64,000 nt of DNA from an uncultured Duncaniella sp. (GTDB lineage Bacteria > Bacteroidota > Bacteroidia > Bacteroidales > Muribaculaceae): positions 16,930 through 80,929 of the forward strand of contig CAJURI010000003.1 in the NCBI GenBank assembly GCA_910588795.1, read 5' to 3'. A program made the translations under genes and the position numbers. The notes beneath the pieces are model-generated. The model saw nothing but the letters and a program-made list of their open reading frames with translations, was not told where the DNA came from and made no database searches. Numbering within the stretch: the stretch's first letter is position 1; each line of letters begins with the position of its first letter. Positions 55,213-63,957 of the stretch are shown here, piece after piece.

Positions 55213-55242
55213 TTTTTATTATTGTTTTTCCCGTTTATTTGC

Positions 55243-55250
55243 TAATTTTG
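55243..55250 (+). promoter_or_regulatory. -7 box (TAATTTTG) of the mannosyltransferase-pyrC pair
   Basis: Exact TAnnTTTG, with ATTG ending 18 bases upstream (55221-55224). It is 36 bases before the ATG. Confidence 0.6.
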
Positions 55251-55286
55251 CGTCGGTAACATATATCCACATAATTATCACGCATT

Positions 55287-56060
55287 ATGACGGACATAAG
55301 TCCACAAAGCACAGGACGTACAGCCGACAGCCTCGTTATCATCCCCACTTACAATGAGAAGGAGAATATAGAGGCGATAATCGCTGCCGTATTCGATCTG
55401 CCCCAAAGCTTTGACATACTCATCATAGACGACAATTCCCCCGACGGCACCGCAGGTATTGTCCGCGACATGATGGACCGATGCCAAGGGAGGCTGCACA
55501 TGATAGAGCGGCAGGGTAAGCTCGGGCTCGGCACCGCCTACATAACCGGGTTCAAATGGGCTCTGGATCATGGCTACGAATACATCTGTGAGATGGATGC
55601 CGATTTCTCCCACGCCCCGACCGATCTGCCTAAGCTCCGGCAGGCATGCGCAGACGGAGCCGATGTCGCCATAGGGTCACGATACCTGACAGGAGTCAAT
55701 GTCGTCAACTGGCCCATGGGTCGCGTGCTTATGTCATACTATGCATCGGTCTACGTGCGCATAGTCACCGGCATGCCGGTCCACGACTCCACCGCCGGAT
55801 TCGTATGTTACCGCAGCAGAGTGCTCCGGGCCCTCCCGCTCGACAAGATCCGATTCAAGGGCTACGCATTCCAGATCGAGATGAAATATCTCGCCCATAA
55901 ATACGGGTTCAGGATAACGGAGGTGCCCATAGTGTTTGTCAACCGCGTGCTTGGCACATCCAAGATGAGCTCAGGCATATTCAGCGAAGGTTTCTTCGGA
56001 GTTATGCGGCTCAAGTTAGGCAGTATGTTCACAAAATACCCTGATTACAGCAGGAAATGA
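55287..56060 (+). CDS. Polyprenol monophosphomannose synthase (Dpm1-like)
   Basis: The 257-residue family 2 glycosyltransferase has VIIPTYNEKENIE, IIDDNSPDGT, the metal motif MDADFSH, and DSTAGFVCYR with the GFR-type loop. It fits enzymes moving mannose from GDP-mannose to polyprenyl phosphate, the donor for periplasmic glycosylation. It overlaps pyrC by four bases (ATGA). Confidence 0.88.
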   Translation: MTDISPQSTGRTADSLVIIPTYNEKENIEAIIAAVFDLPQSFDILIIDDNSPDGTAGIVRDMMDRCQGRLHMIERQGKLGLGTAYITGFKWALDHGYEYICEMDADFSHAPTDLPKLRQACADGADVAIGSRYLTGVNVVNWPMGRVLMSYYASVYVRIVTGMPVHDSTAGFVCYRSRVLRALPLDKIRFKGYAFQIEMKYLAHKYGFRITEVPIVFVNRVLGTSKMSSGIFSEGFFGVMRLKLGSMFTKYPDYSRK

Positions 56061-57406
56061 GCACCACACTCTACCATAATGCCAATCTAGTCAACGAAGG
56101 ATCCGTCACACACGGATGGCTTCTCTCTGACGGTGACAGGATCGCACGCATAGGTCACGGCGATGCTCCGGCCGACCTGCTGACACGGGCCGATGAAGTG
56201 ACTGACTGCGAAGGCGGCTATCTGCTGCCCGGAGCTATCGACACCCACGTCCATTTCCGTGACCCGGGGCTGACCGAGAAGGCCGACATGTTCTCCGAGA
56301 GCCGCGCCGCCGTGGCAGGAGGAGTCACATCGTTTGTCGACATGCCCAACACCATTCCGGCCACAGTAACGGCCGAAGCTCTGCAAGGCAAACTCGACCG
56401 CGCATCGGAGGTCTCGGCCGCCAACTACGGATTCTTCATAGGTGCCACCAACAGCAACCTTGACGAACTCCTCGGAGCCGACTATGCCCACACAGCAGGC
56501 ATAAAACTATTTCTCGGCTCATCGACAGGCAACATGCTCGTCGACAACGATACCACACTTGACACCCTCTTCGCCCGAGCCGGCAACACGCTCATAGCCG
56601 TGCATGCCGAAGATGAGGCAATGATACGCGCGGCAAGAGCACGCCTTGAAGCGGAATACCCCGAAGGGATCCCCGTGGAAAGGCATCCCGACGTGCGGCC
56701 ACGTGAAGCATGCATCGCAGCCACGCGCCACGCCATAGACCTTGCCGAGCGTCACGGCTCACGGGTACACATATGTCACATCTCCACAGCCGATGAGCTC
56801 TGCATCATAGCCGAAGCCAAGGCCCGCGGAGTGAAAGTGACAGCCGAGACATGTCCGCAGTACCTGATGTTTGACCGCAATGACTTTCTCACTCTCGGGG
56901 CACGCATCAAGTGCAACCCGGCTATCAAAGAAGCGTCCGACCGCATAGCACTGCTGCGTGAGCTGCGCCCCGGCGGCGTGATCGACACCATTGCCACCGA
57001 CCATGCCCCCCACCTGCCGGCACAGAAAGAGGGGAACGCCCTGACAGCCGCCTCCGGCATGCCAATGGTGCAGTTCTCTCTCCCCGCCGTGCTTGATCTC
57101 ATAACATCCGACCCTGCCGCCGAAGGTATCGACATAGCACAGGTGGCAAGGCTGATGTGCCACGCTCCCGCCGACCTTTTCGGCATAGACCGACGCGGCT
57201 ATCTGCGCGAAGGCTATTACGCCGACCTCGTCATAGTGGACCACGCCCCGCTGTCATGCCGACGCATCAGCGACACCGACACTGTGAGCCGATGCGGCTG
57301 GACTCCGCTTGCCGGACGCACACTCTCGTGGACCGTAAGGCGCACCATAGTCAACGGCGGCACCGGAGCGAAGCCGCTGCTGTTCGGCACACATTCAACC
57401 GACTGA
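56057..57406 (+). CDS. pyrC: Dihydroorotase
   Basis: The 449-residue amidohydrolase has the metal site DTHVHFRDPGLTEK, further ligands in VHICHIST and ATDHAPH, and length of a class I dihydroorotase. It closes carbamoyl-aspartate to dihydroorotate in pyrimidine synthesis. The two-gene arrangement with the mannosyl synthase is held by four-base overlap. Confidence 0.94.
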   Translation: MSTTLYHNANLVNEGSVTHGWLLSDGDRIARIGHGDAPADLLTRADEVTDCEGGYLLPGAIDTHVHFRDPGLTEKADMFSESRAAVAGGVTSFVDMPNTIPATVTAEALQGKLDRASEVSAANYGFFIGATNSNLDELLGADYAHTAGIKLFLGSSTGNMLVDNDTTLDTLFARAGNTLIAVHAEDEAMIRAARARLEAEYPEGIPVERHPDVRPREACIAATRHAIDLAERHGSRVHICHISTADELCIIAEAKARGVKVTAETCPQYLMFDRNDFLTLGARIKCNPAIKEASDRIALLRELRPGGVIDTIATDHAPHLPAQKEGNALTAASGMPMVQFSLPAVLDLITSDPAAEGIDIAQVARLMCHAPADLFGIDRRGYLREGYYADLVIVDHAPLSCRRISDTDTVSRCGWTPLAGRTLSWTVRRTIVNGGTGAKPLLFGTHSTD

Positions 57407-57530
57407 CCATAAACTTTCAAATATTAATCAACAAAATTTTATTCGAGACACAGAAAATTAACCAATTCATCATTCAGCTATTAAAAAATCTAATATCGTA
57501 ATCACAATCTAATCAAGTAATACTCCGGTT

Positions 57531-59378
57531 ATGTTAGAAAAAACAAACGTAAAGACCCTCGACAAGGTAGTAGTGCGTTTCTCAGGTGACTCGGGTGACG
57601 GCATGCAGCTTGCAGGCAACATCTTCACCAATGTTTCAGCCGGTCTGGGTAACTCAGTCTCCACCTTCCCTGACTATCCAGCCGACATGCGCCCGCCACA
57701 GGGATCGCTCAGCGGCGTGTCAGCATTCCAGGCAAGCGTAGGAAAAGGGGTGCACACCCCCGGCGACCAGTGCGACGTCCTCGTGGCCATGAATCCCGCA
57801 GCCCTCAAGCGCGGCTACAAAAACCTTAAGCCAGGCGGCGTGATCATAGTCGACATAGATTCATTCAACGAATCAGGCCTAAAGAAAGCACTGTTCGAGA
57901 CCGAAGATCCGTTCAAGGAACTCGGCATCAACGCCCAGGTGATCGAAGCTCCCGTCACTTCCATGACAAAGGCAGCTCTCGCCGACAGCGAAATGGATGT
58001 GAAATCTGTACTCAAGTGCCGCAACATCTTTGCCCTCGGACTTGTATGCTGGCTTTTCGACCGTCCTCTCGAAGGCGCGCTCAAACTCCTGAAGAACAAG
58101 TTTGCAAAGAAACCGGCCATCTACGAAGCCAACTCCAAGGTGATACAGGCCGGATATGACTACGGACACAACATTCATGCATCCGTATCCACATTCCGCG
58201 TAGAGACCGAGGACATACGTCCGGGCGTCTACACCGACATCAACGGAAACACAGCCACCGCATGGGGCTTCATCCTGGCATCAGAAAAGGCCGGACGCCC
58301 TCTGTTCCTCGGCTCCTACCCCATAACCCCCGCAACCGACATACTCCATGAGCTCGCCAAGCGCAAGGACCTGGGTGTGAAGGCTTGCCAGATGGAGGAC
58401 GAAATAGCCGGCGTATGCTCCGCCATAGGCGCATCCTTCGCAGGCGATCTCGCTGTCACATCAACATCCGGCCCCGGCCTCGCCCTAAAGAGCGAAGGCA
58501 TAGGCCTCGCCGTAATGGCAGAGCTCCCGCTTGTCGTAGTCGACGTGCAGCGCGGCGGACCTTCCACCGGACTCCCCACCAAGACCGAGCAGACCGACCT
58601 CATGCAGGCCCTCTACGGACGCAACGGCGAGTCACCTCTTGCAGTGGTAGCACCCGTGTCGCCCACCGACTGCTTCACCATGGCATTCGAGGCATCACGC
58701 ATAGCCATAGAGCACATGACACCTGTGATCCTCCTCACCGACGCTTTCATCGGCAACGGATCGTCGGCATGGCGCATACCCGAGGCCGAAGATTATCCCG
58801 AAATACGCGTGCCCTATGTGCCCGACGACAAAAAAGCCGCTTGGAAGCCCTATCACCGCGACCCCGAGACACTGAGCCGCTACTGGGCGATCCCCGGCAC
58901 CGAAGGGCTTCAGCACCGCCTCGGAGGTCTTGAAAAGGATTCCGATACCGGAGCCATCTCCACCGATCCCGTCAACCACGAGAAGATGGTAGAACTGCGC
59001 CGTGAGAAGATAGCACGCATAGCCTACGACATACCTGACCAGGAAGTGCTCTGCGACGCCGATGCCGACACTCTGCTCATAGGCTGGGGCGGCACTTACG
59101 GCCACATCTACTCTGCTGCCGAAGATCTCAACGCAGCAGGCAAGCGTGTGGCATTCACACAGTTCCGCTACATCAATCCTCTTCCCAAAAACACCGGCGA
59201 GATCCTCAGCCGCTACAAGACCATCATCGTGGCCGAACTCAACACAGGCATGTTCGCCGACTATCTCCAATCCAAATTCCCCAACCTCGATATCCGACGC
59301 ATCAACAAGATACAGGGCCAGCCTTTCCTCGCACAGGAAATCGTTGACGGTGTAACTAAAATCATGGAGGGCAAATAA
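57531..59378 (+). CDS. korA: 2-oxoacid:ferredoxin oxidoreductase, fused gamma/alpha subunit (2-oxoglutarate type)
   Basis: The 615-residue protein joins a gamma domain (about 1-195, VRFSGDSGDGMQLAGN) to an alpha (PP) domain (about 210-600: GSYPITPATDILHELAKR in part, and FVGMEDE-like ACQMEDEIAG). With KorB it oxidises a 2-oxoacid, most likely 2-oxoglutarate, to its CoA ester and reduces ferredoxin. Substrate assignment is by family. It has no ferredoxin domain of its own. KorB follows after two bases. Confidence 0.9.
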   Translation: MLEKTNVKTLDKVVVRFSGDSGDGMQLAGNIFTNVSAGLGNSVSTFPDYPADMRPPQGSLSGVSAFQASVGKGVHTPGDQCDVLVAMNPAALKRGYKNLKPGGVIIVDIDSFNESGLKKALFETEDPFKELGINAQVIEAPVTSMTKAALADSEMDVKSVLKCRNIFALGLVCWLFDRPLEGALKLLKNKFAKKPAIYEANSKVIQAGYDYGHNIHASVSTFRVETEDIRPGVYTDINGNTATAWGFILASEKAGRPLFLGSYPITPATDILHELAKRKDLGVKACQMEDEIAGVCSAIGASFAGDLAVTSTSGPGLALKSEGIGLAVMAELPLVVVDVQRGGPSTGLPTKTEQTDLMQALYGRNGESPLAVVAPVSPTDCFTMAFEASRIAIEHMTPVILLTDAFIGNGSSAWRIPEAEDYPEIRVPYVPDDKKAAWKPYHRDPETLSRYWAIPGTEGLQHRLGGLEKDSDTGAISTDPVNHEKMVELRREKIARIAYDIPDQEVLCDADADTLLIGWGGTYGHIYSAAEDLNAAGKRVAFTQFRYINPLPKNTGEILSRYKTIIVAELNTGMFADYLQSKFPNLDIRRINKIQGQPFLAQEIVDGVTKIMEGK

Positions 59379-59380
59379 TC

Positions 59381-60394
59381 ATGGAAGATATCAAATTCAC
59401 CCCCGCAAACTATAAGAGTGACCAGGCTGTACGCTGGTGTCCCGGATGTGGCGACCACGCCATACTCAACACGCTTCACAAAGCCATGGCAAGCATCGGA
59501 GTGCCTCCCCACAAGATGGCAGTCATCTCCGGCATAGGATGTTCGTCACGTCTGCCGTACTACATGAACACCTATGGCTTCCACACTATCCACGGCCGCG
59601 CAGCAGCCATAGCCACCGGCTTCAAGGTTGCCAACCCCGAAATGACCGTATGGCAGATCTCCGGCGACGGCGACGGCCTCGCAATCGGAGGAAACCACTT
59701 CATACATGCCGTGCGCCGCAACGTCGATATCAACATCCTGCTCTTCAACAACAAGATCTACGGTCTTACCAAGGGACAGTATTCACCGACAAGCGACCGT
59801 GGCTTCGTATCGAAATCATCTCCTTACGGCACTACCGAGGATCCGTTTATCCCGGCAGAGCTCGTGTTCGGCGCACGCGGCAATTTCTTTGCCCGCTCCA
59901 TCGACGTTGAGCTTCAGGTCAACCAGGAGGTGCTCACAGCAGCACAGCGGCACAAGGGCACATCGGTGGTTGAAATGCTCTGCAACTGTGTGATATGGAA
60001 TCACGGCATCCATGACTTCGTCACCGACCGTGAGAACCGCGCTGACCGCACCATCCATCTGGTGCACGGAGAGAAGATGATCTTCGGCAAGGACAGAAAC
60101 AAGGGTCTTGTACGCGACGGCTTCCTGCTCAAGGCAGTCGAAATCGGCAAGGACGGTTACACCATGGACGACGTGCTTGTACACGACGCCCACGCCAAGA
60201 GCAACTTCCTCCACCAGCAGCTCGCCATGATGGACGGTCATGACCTGCCTCTTGCCATAGGTATCATCCGCGACGTCGAAGGACTCACCTATAACGATGA
60301 GATCGACAAGCAGATCGAGACTGTACGTGCAAAGAAAGGCTTCGACACTCTCCGCGACATGGTGCTCGCAGGTGAGACATGGACTGTAGAATAA
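59381..60394 (+). CDS. korB: 2-oxoacid:ferredoxin oxidoreductase beta subunit
   Basis: The 337-residue subunit binds thiamine diphosphate (ISGDGDGLAIGGNH, and NNKIYGLTKGQYSPT) and a 4Fe-4S cluster whose cysteines include those in RWCPGCGDH, GIGCSSR and EMLCNC. It is the catalytic partner of KorA. A 15-bp terminator lies about 110 bases after its stop. Confidence 0.92.
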   Translation: MEDIKFTPANYKSDQAVRWCPGCGDHAILNTLHKAMASIGVPPHKMAVISGIGCSSRLPYYMNTYGFHTIHGRAAAIATGFKVANPEMTVWQISGDGDGLAIGGNHFIHAVRRNVDINILLFNNKIYGLTKGQYSPTSDRGFVSKSSPYGTTEDPFIPAELVFGARGNFFARSIDVELQVNQEVLTAAQRHKGTSVVEMLCNCVIWNHGIHDFVTDRENRADRTIHLVHGEKMIFGKDRNKGLVRDGFLLKAVEIGKDGYTMDDVLVHDAHAKSNFLHQQLAMMDGHDLPLAIGIIRDVEGLTYNDEIDKQIETVRAKKGFDTLRDMVLAGETWTVE

Positions 60395-60500
60395 CCAGCA
60401 GAATACCCGCTATGGTTTCAGACTTAGACTTATTACCCCAAATCCATAGCACACTCAAAACATAAGGGAGGAGCGTTAAAAACTCCCTTCTTGAAGAAAT

Positions 60501-60545
60501 CACCCCTGCTACAGTGAACTGAACTGTAGCAGGGGTGAATCTTTA
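60501..60545 (+). terminator. Terminator of korA-korB
   Basis: A 15-bp perfect stem (60501-60515 with 60523-60537) around seven bases, followed by AATCTTTAT. Its last base is also the first of the tandem repeat. Confidence 0.75.
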
Positions 60546-60754
60546 TCCGCATAGGTAATTTTATCACCATGGATAAATTTATATCTGTACAGACGAATCT
60601 TTATCTACATAATTGAATCCTGATCTGCATTGGCGAATCCCGATCTGCATGAATAAATTTTTACCTACATGAGTGACCCTTGATCTACATGGGTGACCAC
60701 TTATCTGCATGGATGAATCTTTATCTGCATGGGCAACTCTTGAAATGCATAAAT
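60537..60754. repeat. Eleven degenerate 20-bp tandem repeats
   Basis: The units follow each other without spacers, ten of 20 bases and one (the second) of 18. The best-kept core is ATCTGCAT followed by GGGT or similar; the first half is GAATCTTT in the best copies. The copies differ at several positions each, so the array is old rather than recently expanded. No spacers are present, so it is not CRISPR. Confidence 0.85.
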
Positions 60755-60760
60755 GTGTAG

Positions 60761-60780
60761 GGCGGGGGCGTGCCCCCGCC
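60761..60780. repeat. GC-rich palindrome
   Basis: GGCGGGGGC (60761-60769) pairs with GCCCCCGCC (60772-60780). It follows directly on the tandem repeat and looks like a REP-type dispersed palindrome. Only one copy is seen in this window. Confidence 0.6.
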
Positions 60781-60808
60781 GATGACACGAACAAAGTCAC
60801 GTCCCCAC

Positions 60809-60855
60809 AAAAAAATCACCTCTGTCACTAAACACTGCGACAGAGGTGATTTTTT
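60809..60855 (-). terminator. Terminator of the M23 peptidase gene
   Basis: The stem AATCACCTCTGTC pairs across 60814-60851 around a 12-base loop, extended by A/T runs on both sides. On the minus strand TTTTTTGTGG follows, 42 bases past the peptidase stop. It is symmetric and may also stop plus-strand transcripts. Confidence 0.8.
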
Positions 60856-60896
60856 CTTTATCAATGCTTGCGCACCAACCTTATATTCTGAAAGCC

Positions 60897-61706
60897 TTAT
60901 TTTTTTGCCTTACGTTTTTTGGAAGATGCATAACGCTTCTTGGAACTCTTTTTCTTTGCAGGAGCATATGACTGCGATTTGCCGTATGTACGTTTGTCAA
61001 ATGCAAACTCATCCTTGTGGGGCACATAATTGTCAAAGTCAATTATGGCGGCAGGATTGATTGCTATGCCCATGAAACGTGTCTCGAAATGAAGATGCGG
61101 ACCTGTGCTGCGGCCTGTATTGCCACCAAGTGCGATGGGATCACCCGCCTTGACCACCTGGTCAGGCTTCACAAGGAAACGGCTCAAATGACCGTACACG
61201 GTCTCCAGACCATTCGGATGGCGCATCACGACATAATATCCGTAACCTTTTCTCTCATACTTTGTCAGACGCACTTTGCCGGAGAAGGCGGCACGCACAG
61301 TGTCGCCCACATGCAGACCAAGGTCGATACCCTTGTGCATGCGGCGGAAACGGCTGCGGTATCCATAGTTGGATGTCACACGTCCTTTTACGGGAGCGCA
61401 GTACTCGGACACATCTATGAGCTTATGATCAGGGATCATCGCATTGCCATAGGCATTCACATGATCGGAATTCCAGAATTCTCCGAACACTTCGCTCTCC
61501 ATATCCAGAGCCTCGCGTTCCTTCACATGATTGAGAAGAAGGTCATTGTTCTCAATCTTGAAGGGATTCACAGTGGGGTTCTGACGGGCTATGAGAGCGT
61601 TGTGCTGTGTAGCATGCGATTCAGGGAGCCTGCGCTGGGCCTGAACCGTCACTGCTGTCATGGCAATAAGTGCTGTGGAAAGTAATATCTTTAGATTGAA
61701 GGTCAT
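60897..61706 (-). CDS. Secreted M23-family (LytM-type) peptidase
   Basis: The 269-residue protein has a signal peptide (about 1-23). The LytM domain (about 105-215) has the zinc ligands in HKGIDLG (H-x3-D), and HLHFE with a preceding H in VYGHLSRF. It cuts peptide cross-links in peptidoglycan, or regulates amidases; all ligands are kept so an active enzyme is expected. The last ~30 residues are Lys/Ser-rich (KKKSSKKRYASSKKRKAKK in part) and may bind the anionic envelope. Confidence 0.9.
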   Translation of the reverse strand: MTFNLKILLSTALIAMTAVTVQAQRRLPESHATQHNALIARQNPTVNPFKIENNDLLLNHVKEREALDMESEVFGEFWNSDHVNAYGNAMIPDHKLIDVSEYCAPVKGRVTSNYGYRSRFRRMHKGIDLGLHVGDTVRAAFSGKVRLTKYERKGYGYYVVMRHPNGLETVYGHLSRFLVKPDQVVKAGDPIALGGNTGRSTGPHLHFETRFMGIAINPAAIIDFDNYVPHKDEFAFDKRTYGKSQSYAPAKKKSSKKRYASSKKRKAKK

Positions 61707-61726
61707 TGCTTGTGTAGAGGATGAGA

Positions 61727-62203
61727 TTAATTATGAGGATTGAGTTCTGATGCTGCGTTGATAAACCTGATAGCACCGGGAGTGTAGTCAAAAAGCTCAT
61801 CAGGTCTAAAGAATCTTTCTATCTCCGCCTCGGCATCCTCCGGAGAGGAGGAGGCATGAATGATGTTCTCCTGGTTGGACATCGAGAAGTCTCCGCGTAT
61901 AGTACCCGGAGCTGCGGTCCTGCCGTTTGTGTCACCTGTCATCGAGCGCACCACCTGTATGGCATCGACCCCTTTGAGACACATCACGATCACCGGAGAG
62001 GCGGTCATTGACGCGACTATCGAAGGAAAAAACGGACGGTCAACAAGATGGGCGTAATGCTCTTTCAATATCTCGAGCGACAGACGCATCATCTTCATGC
62101 CTGTTATTGAAAGCCCTTTGGCTTCAAAACGGGCAAGCACTCTGCCGACGAGACCACGCTCAACGGCTGATGGCTTGAAGATAACAAGTGTCTGTTGTAT
62201 CAT
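61727..62203 (-). CDS. ndk: Nucleoside diphosphate kinase
   Basis: The 158-residue enzyme exchanges terminal phosphates among NTPs. The phosphorylated histidine is H116 in NIIHASSS; FKPSAVERGLVG, RPFFPSIV and GTIRGDF are family signatures. It is some 15 residues longer than most bacterial forms. The M23 gene follows after 20 bases on the same strand. Confidence 0.95.
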   Translation of the reverse strand: MIQQTLVIFKPSAVERGLVGRVLARFEAKGLSITGMKMMRLSLEILKEHYAHLVDRPFFPSIVASMTASPVIVMCLKGVDAIQVVRSMTGDTNGRTAAPGTIRGDFSMSNQENIIHASSSPEDAEAEIERFFRPDELFDYTPGAIRFINAASELNPHN

Positions 62204-62374
62204 TGATAATTGACGGTTTAACTTTCGTTTAGATTTCAGATTCTTACGTTTTCAAATTTAGTCATTTTGAGCATATTACGCAAACTATTTTTCCGTTCCG
62301 GCTCCACAGTGCTTAAACATCACGCAATCACACACAATCAAAACACTATCGTTCAGACACTTATACAAAGATGC

Positions 62375-62382
62375 AAAAATAA
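62375..62382 (-). promoter_or_regulatory. Possible -7 box (TATTTTTG) of ndk
   Basis: Exact TAnnTTTG on the minus strand, but 172 bases from the start codon and in AT-rich sequence, so only tentative. Confidence 0.35.
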
Positions 62383-62473
62383 CCTAAAAAATCAAAATCG
62401 AATTTTACAATCCGGCCCCTGTGTAAATTTGTATTAAATATTGTATTTAAATGCTTCACGTTTTAACATATAC

Positions 62474-62523
62474 ATACAAAAAAATCCGCGGATTGTCCTT
62501 AATCATGGAGGCAATCCGCGGAT
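62474..62523 (-). terminator. Terminator of xerC-hpf
   Basis: A 12-bp perfect stem ATCCGCGGATTG (62484-62495) with 62512-62523, and on the minus strand it is followed by TTTTTTTGTATG. Confidence 0.85.
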
Positions 62524-62589
62524 ATATATCACCCGGAAATTCAGAGATGGCAGCACATGCTGCTCCGGCTCCAGCCGGGATACTGAAGG

Positions 62590-62883
62590 TTACTTCTTGT
62601 TTTTAGCTTTTTCAAGTTGCTTTTCGAGAGCATCGAGGGCAACGTCGATAGCCTCCTCAAAGGTATCGGCAGTCTTGTCGGCAACAAACTCATCGAGCTG
62701 AGGCACTGTCAGGCGAACGATCGCCTGCTTGTTGAGCGCAGTCTCAGGCTTGACAACCTTGAGTGAGACGTCGACAGCACTCACCGCCGGGAAACGCCGT
62801 ACGATACGGTCAACCTTCTTGTTGATAAAGGCGGTAAGCTTCTCGGTGATGTCAAAATGGATGGCTTTAATGTTAATGTCCAT
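62590..62883 (-). CDS. hpf: Ribosome hibernation-promoting factor (short form)
   Basis: The start MDINIKAIHFDITEKL (97 residues) is fixed by AAAGGAGG eight bases ahead of the ATG, although 13 codons upstream are open. The single domain (beta-alpha fold, VDRIVRRFPAVSAVDVSLKVV) binds the 30S decoding centre in stationary phase and promotes inactive ribosomes; it lacks the long-form C-terminal dimerisation domain. The ATG lies inside the last codons of xerC (11-base overlap), so the two are coupled. Confidence 0.9.
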   Translation of the reverse strand: MDINIKAIHFDITEKLTAFINKKVDRIVRRFPAVSAVDVSLKVVKPETALNKQAIVRLTVPQLDEFVADKTADTFEEAIDVALDALEKQLEKAKNKK

Positions 62884-63811
62884 AGTGTCCTCCTTTGTTG
62901 ATTTGTGCACGAGGATGTGCAAGTTGATAATTATGTTTTATATCACGGTACGTGACATGGGTATACACCTGTGTGGAAGTCAGCGACGCGTGACCCAGCA
63001 GCTTCTGCACCGTAGCAAGAGGCGCGCCTCCGTTGAGCATATCAGTCGCCATTGAATGGCGCATCACATGCGGGCTCAGACGTCCTGCATGCGCCCCACC
63101 CTCACTGAGCATACGGTGCACCACATTGTACACCATTTTTCGGTAAAGGGGCTCGCCATTGTCCCTCACCATCAAGGGTGACGACGGGTCGCCATGGCAT
63201 ACGGATGTAAGCGGTGATGAGTCGCGCAGCACACGGTAGGCATCGATTGCTGATGCAAGCTCCGGACCAAACGGGATCATTCTCTCCTTATTACGTTTTC
63301 CGAGCACTTTTAGTTCACCTTTCACGGTATCGACATCAGCATCCTTCAGTCCTATAAGCTCGCTGCAGCGCATGCCTGTGGAGTAGAGTATGTCGAGTAT
63401 CAGCCGGTCACGGACTGCAGAAAAGTCATCGTCAGGGACAGCAGCATCGAGTATCGCCGAGGTCTCTTCAGGGCGCACGTTCACAGGCAGCATCTTCGAT
63501 GGCTTGGGAAGCGAGAGACGTGATGCCGGATTGTACGCTATGGCCCCCTGTCTCAACATGTGACGGAAGAATGCCCGCAGAGCCGACACCTTACGCTTGA
63601 TAGTGCGCGGGCTGCACCCGGTCTCCGCGAGATGGGCCACCCACAGCCTCAGGTCGGAAAAGGTGACATCCTCGGGCACAAGTGACTCCGGGGCTCCTCC
63701 CGTGGCATACTCTGCCCACTGGCGCAGGTCACGGCTATAAGCGTCGACCGTCAGCGACGAATAGCCCAGCTCAAGGCTGATGTGACTGAGAAATTGGTCT
63801 ATCCTGTCCAT
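62873..63811 (-). CDS. xerC: Tyrosine recombinase XerC-type
   Basis: The 312-residue protein has an N-terminal SAM-like DNA-binding domain (about 1-90) and a catalytic domain with arginine in STGMRCSELIG, HxxR in HVMRHSMAT, LGHASLTSTQ and the nucleophile tyrosine in VYTHV. It resolves chromosome dimers at dif. Genomic context with hpf, not next to a mobile element, fits the housekeeping enzyme and not an integrase. XerC versus XerD cannot be settled from the sequence alone. Confidence 0.87.
   Translation of the reverse strand: MDRIDQFLSHISLELGYSSLTVDAYSRDLRQWAEYATGGAPESLVPEDVTFSDLRLWVAHLAETGCSPRTIKRKVSALRAFFRHMLRQGAIAYNPASRLSLPKPSKMLPVNVRPEETSAILDAAVPDDDFSAVRDRLILDILYSTGMRCSELIGLKDADVDTVKGELKVLGKRNKERMIPFGPELASAIDAYRVLRDSSPLTSVCHGDPSSPLMVRDNGEPLYRKMVYNVVHRMLSEGGAHAGRLSPHVMRHSMATDMLNGGAPLATVQKLLGHASLTSTQVYTHVTYRDIKHNYQLAHPRAQINKGGHYGH
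62884..62898 (-). promoter_or_regulatory. Strong Shine-Dalgarno sequence of hpf
   Basis: On the minus strand AAAGGAGG precedes the ATG by six to seven bases, inside xerC. Most genes in this window show no such sequence, as is usual in Bacteroidetes. Confidence 0.8.
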
Positions 63812-63926
63812 ATGCCCGTGTGATGGTTGTGGGTGGGAATGTTTACGGTAGCGAAGATAAGTAATAGCACTGAAAAAAGCAAACTTTTAAGACAAAAAAG
63901 TGGTCTGTAGAGTCAAGTGGCAAGTG

Positions 63927-63957
63927 CAAAATTAGCTAATCATTCGGAAAAACTCAA
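63927..63957 (-). promoter_or_regulatory. Promoter of xerC-hpf
   Basis: On the minus strand TTG (63955-63957), 20 bases, TAATTTTG (63927-63934). It gives a leader of about 110 bases before the xerC start at 63811. Confidence 0.65.

Larger units (their letters stand above)
60395..60896. other. 502-base gap with terminators, tandem repeats and a GC palindrome
   Basis: From left to right: a GCTATGG/CCATAGC pairing (60412-60450), a hairpin AAGGGAG/CTCCCTT (60464-60489), the korAB terminator (60501-60545), an 11-unit tandem repeat (60537-60754), a GC-rich palindrome (60761-60780), and the M23 peptidase terminator (60809-60855). A minus-strand reading frame at 60579-60800 runs through the repeats but is not protein-like, as the 20-base unit would shift frame each time. 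Confidence 0.85.
62204..62589. other. 386-base gap upstream of ndk
   Basis: It contains the hpf terminator (62474-62523), small palindromes next to it (GCAGCACATGCTGC near 62550), and a -7 box TATTTTTG (minus, 62375-62382) that would give ndk a ~165-base leader. I see no gene. The 62430-62480 part is AT-rich without structure. Confidence 0.75.

Noticed and set aside
60537..60754. CRISPR array
   Set aside because: The repeats join without spacers, differ from each other, and no cas genes are near.
60579..60800. A repetitive small protein on the minus strand
   Set aside because: The unit of 20 bases is not a multiple of three, so any peptide repeat would be out of frame from copy to copy; the open frame reflects chance lack of stop codons.
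62873..63811. Integrase of a mobile element
   Set aside because: No attachment-site repeats, cargo or tRNA are seen, and it is co-transcribed with hpf, which suits the housekeeping Xer recombinase.
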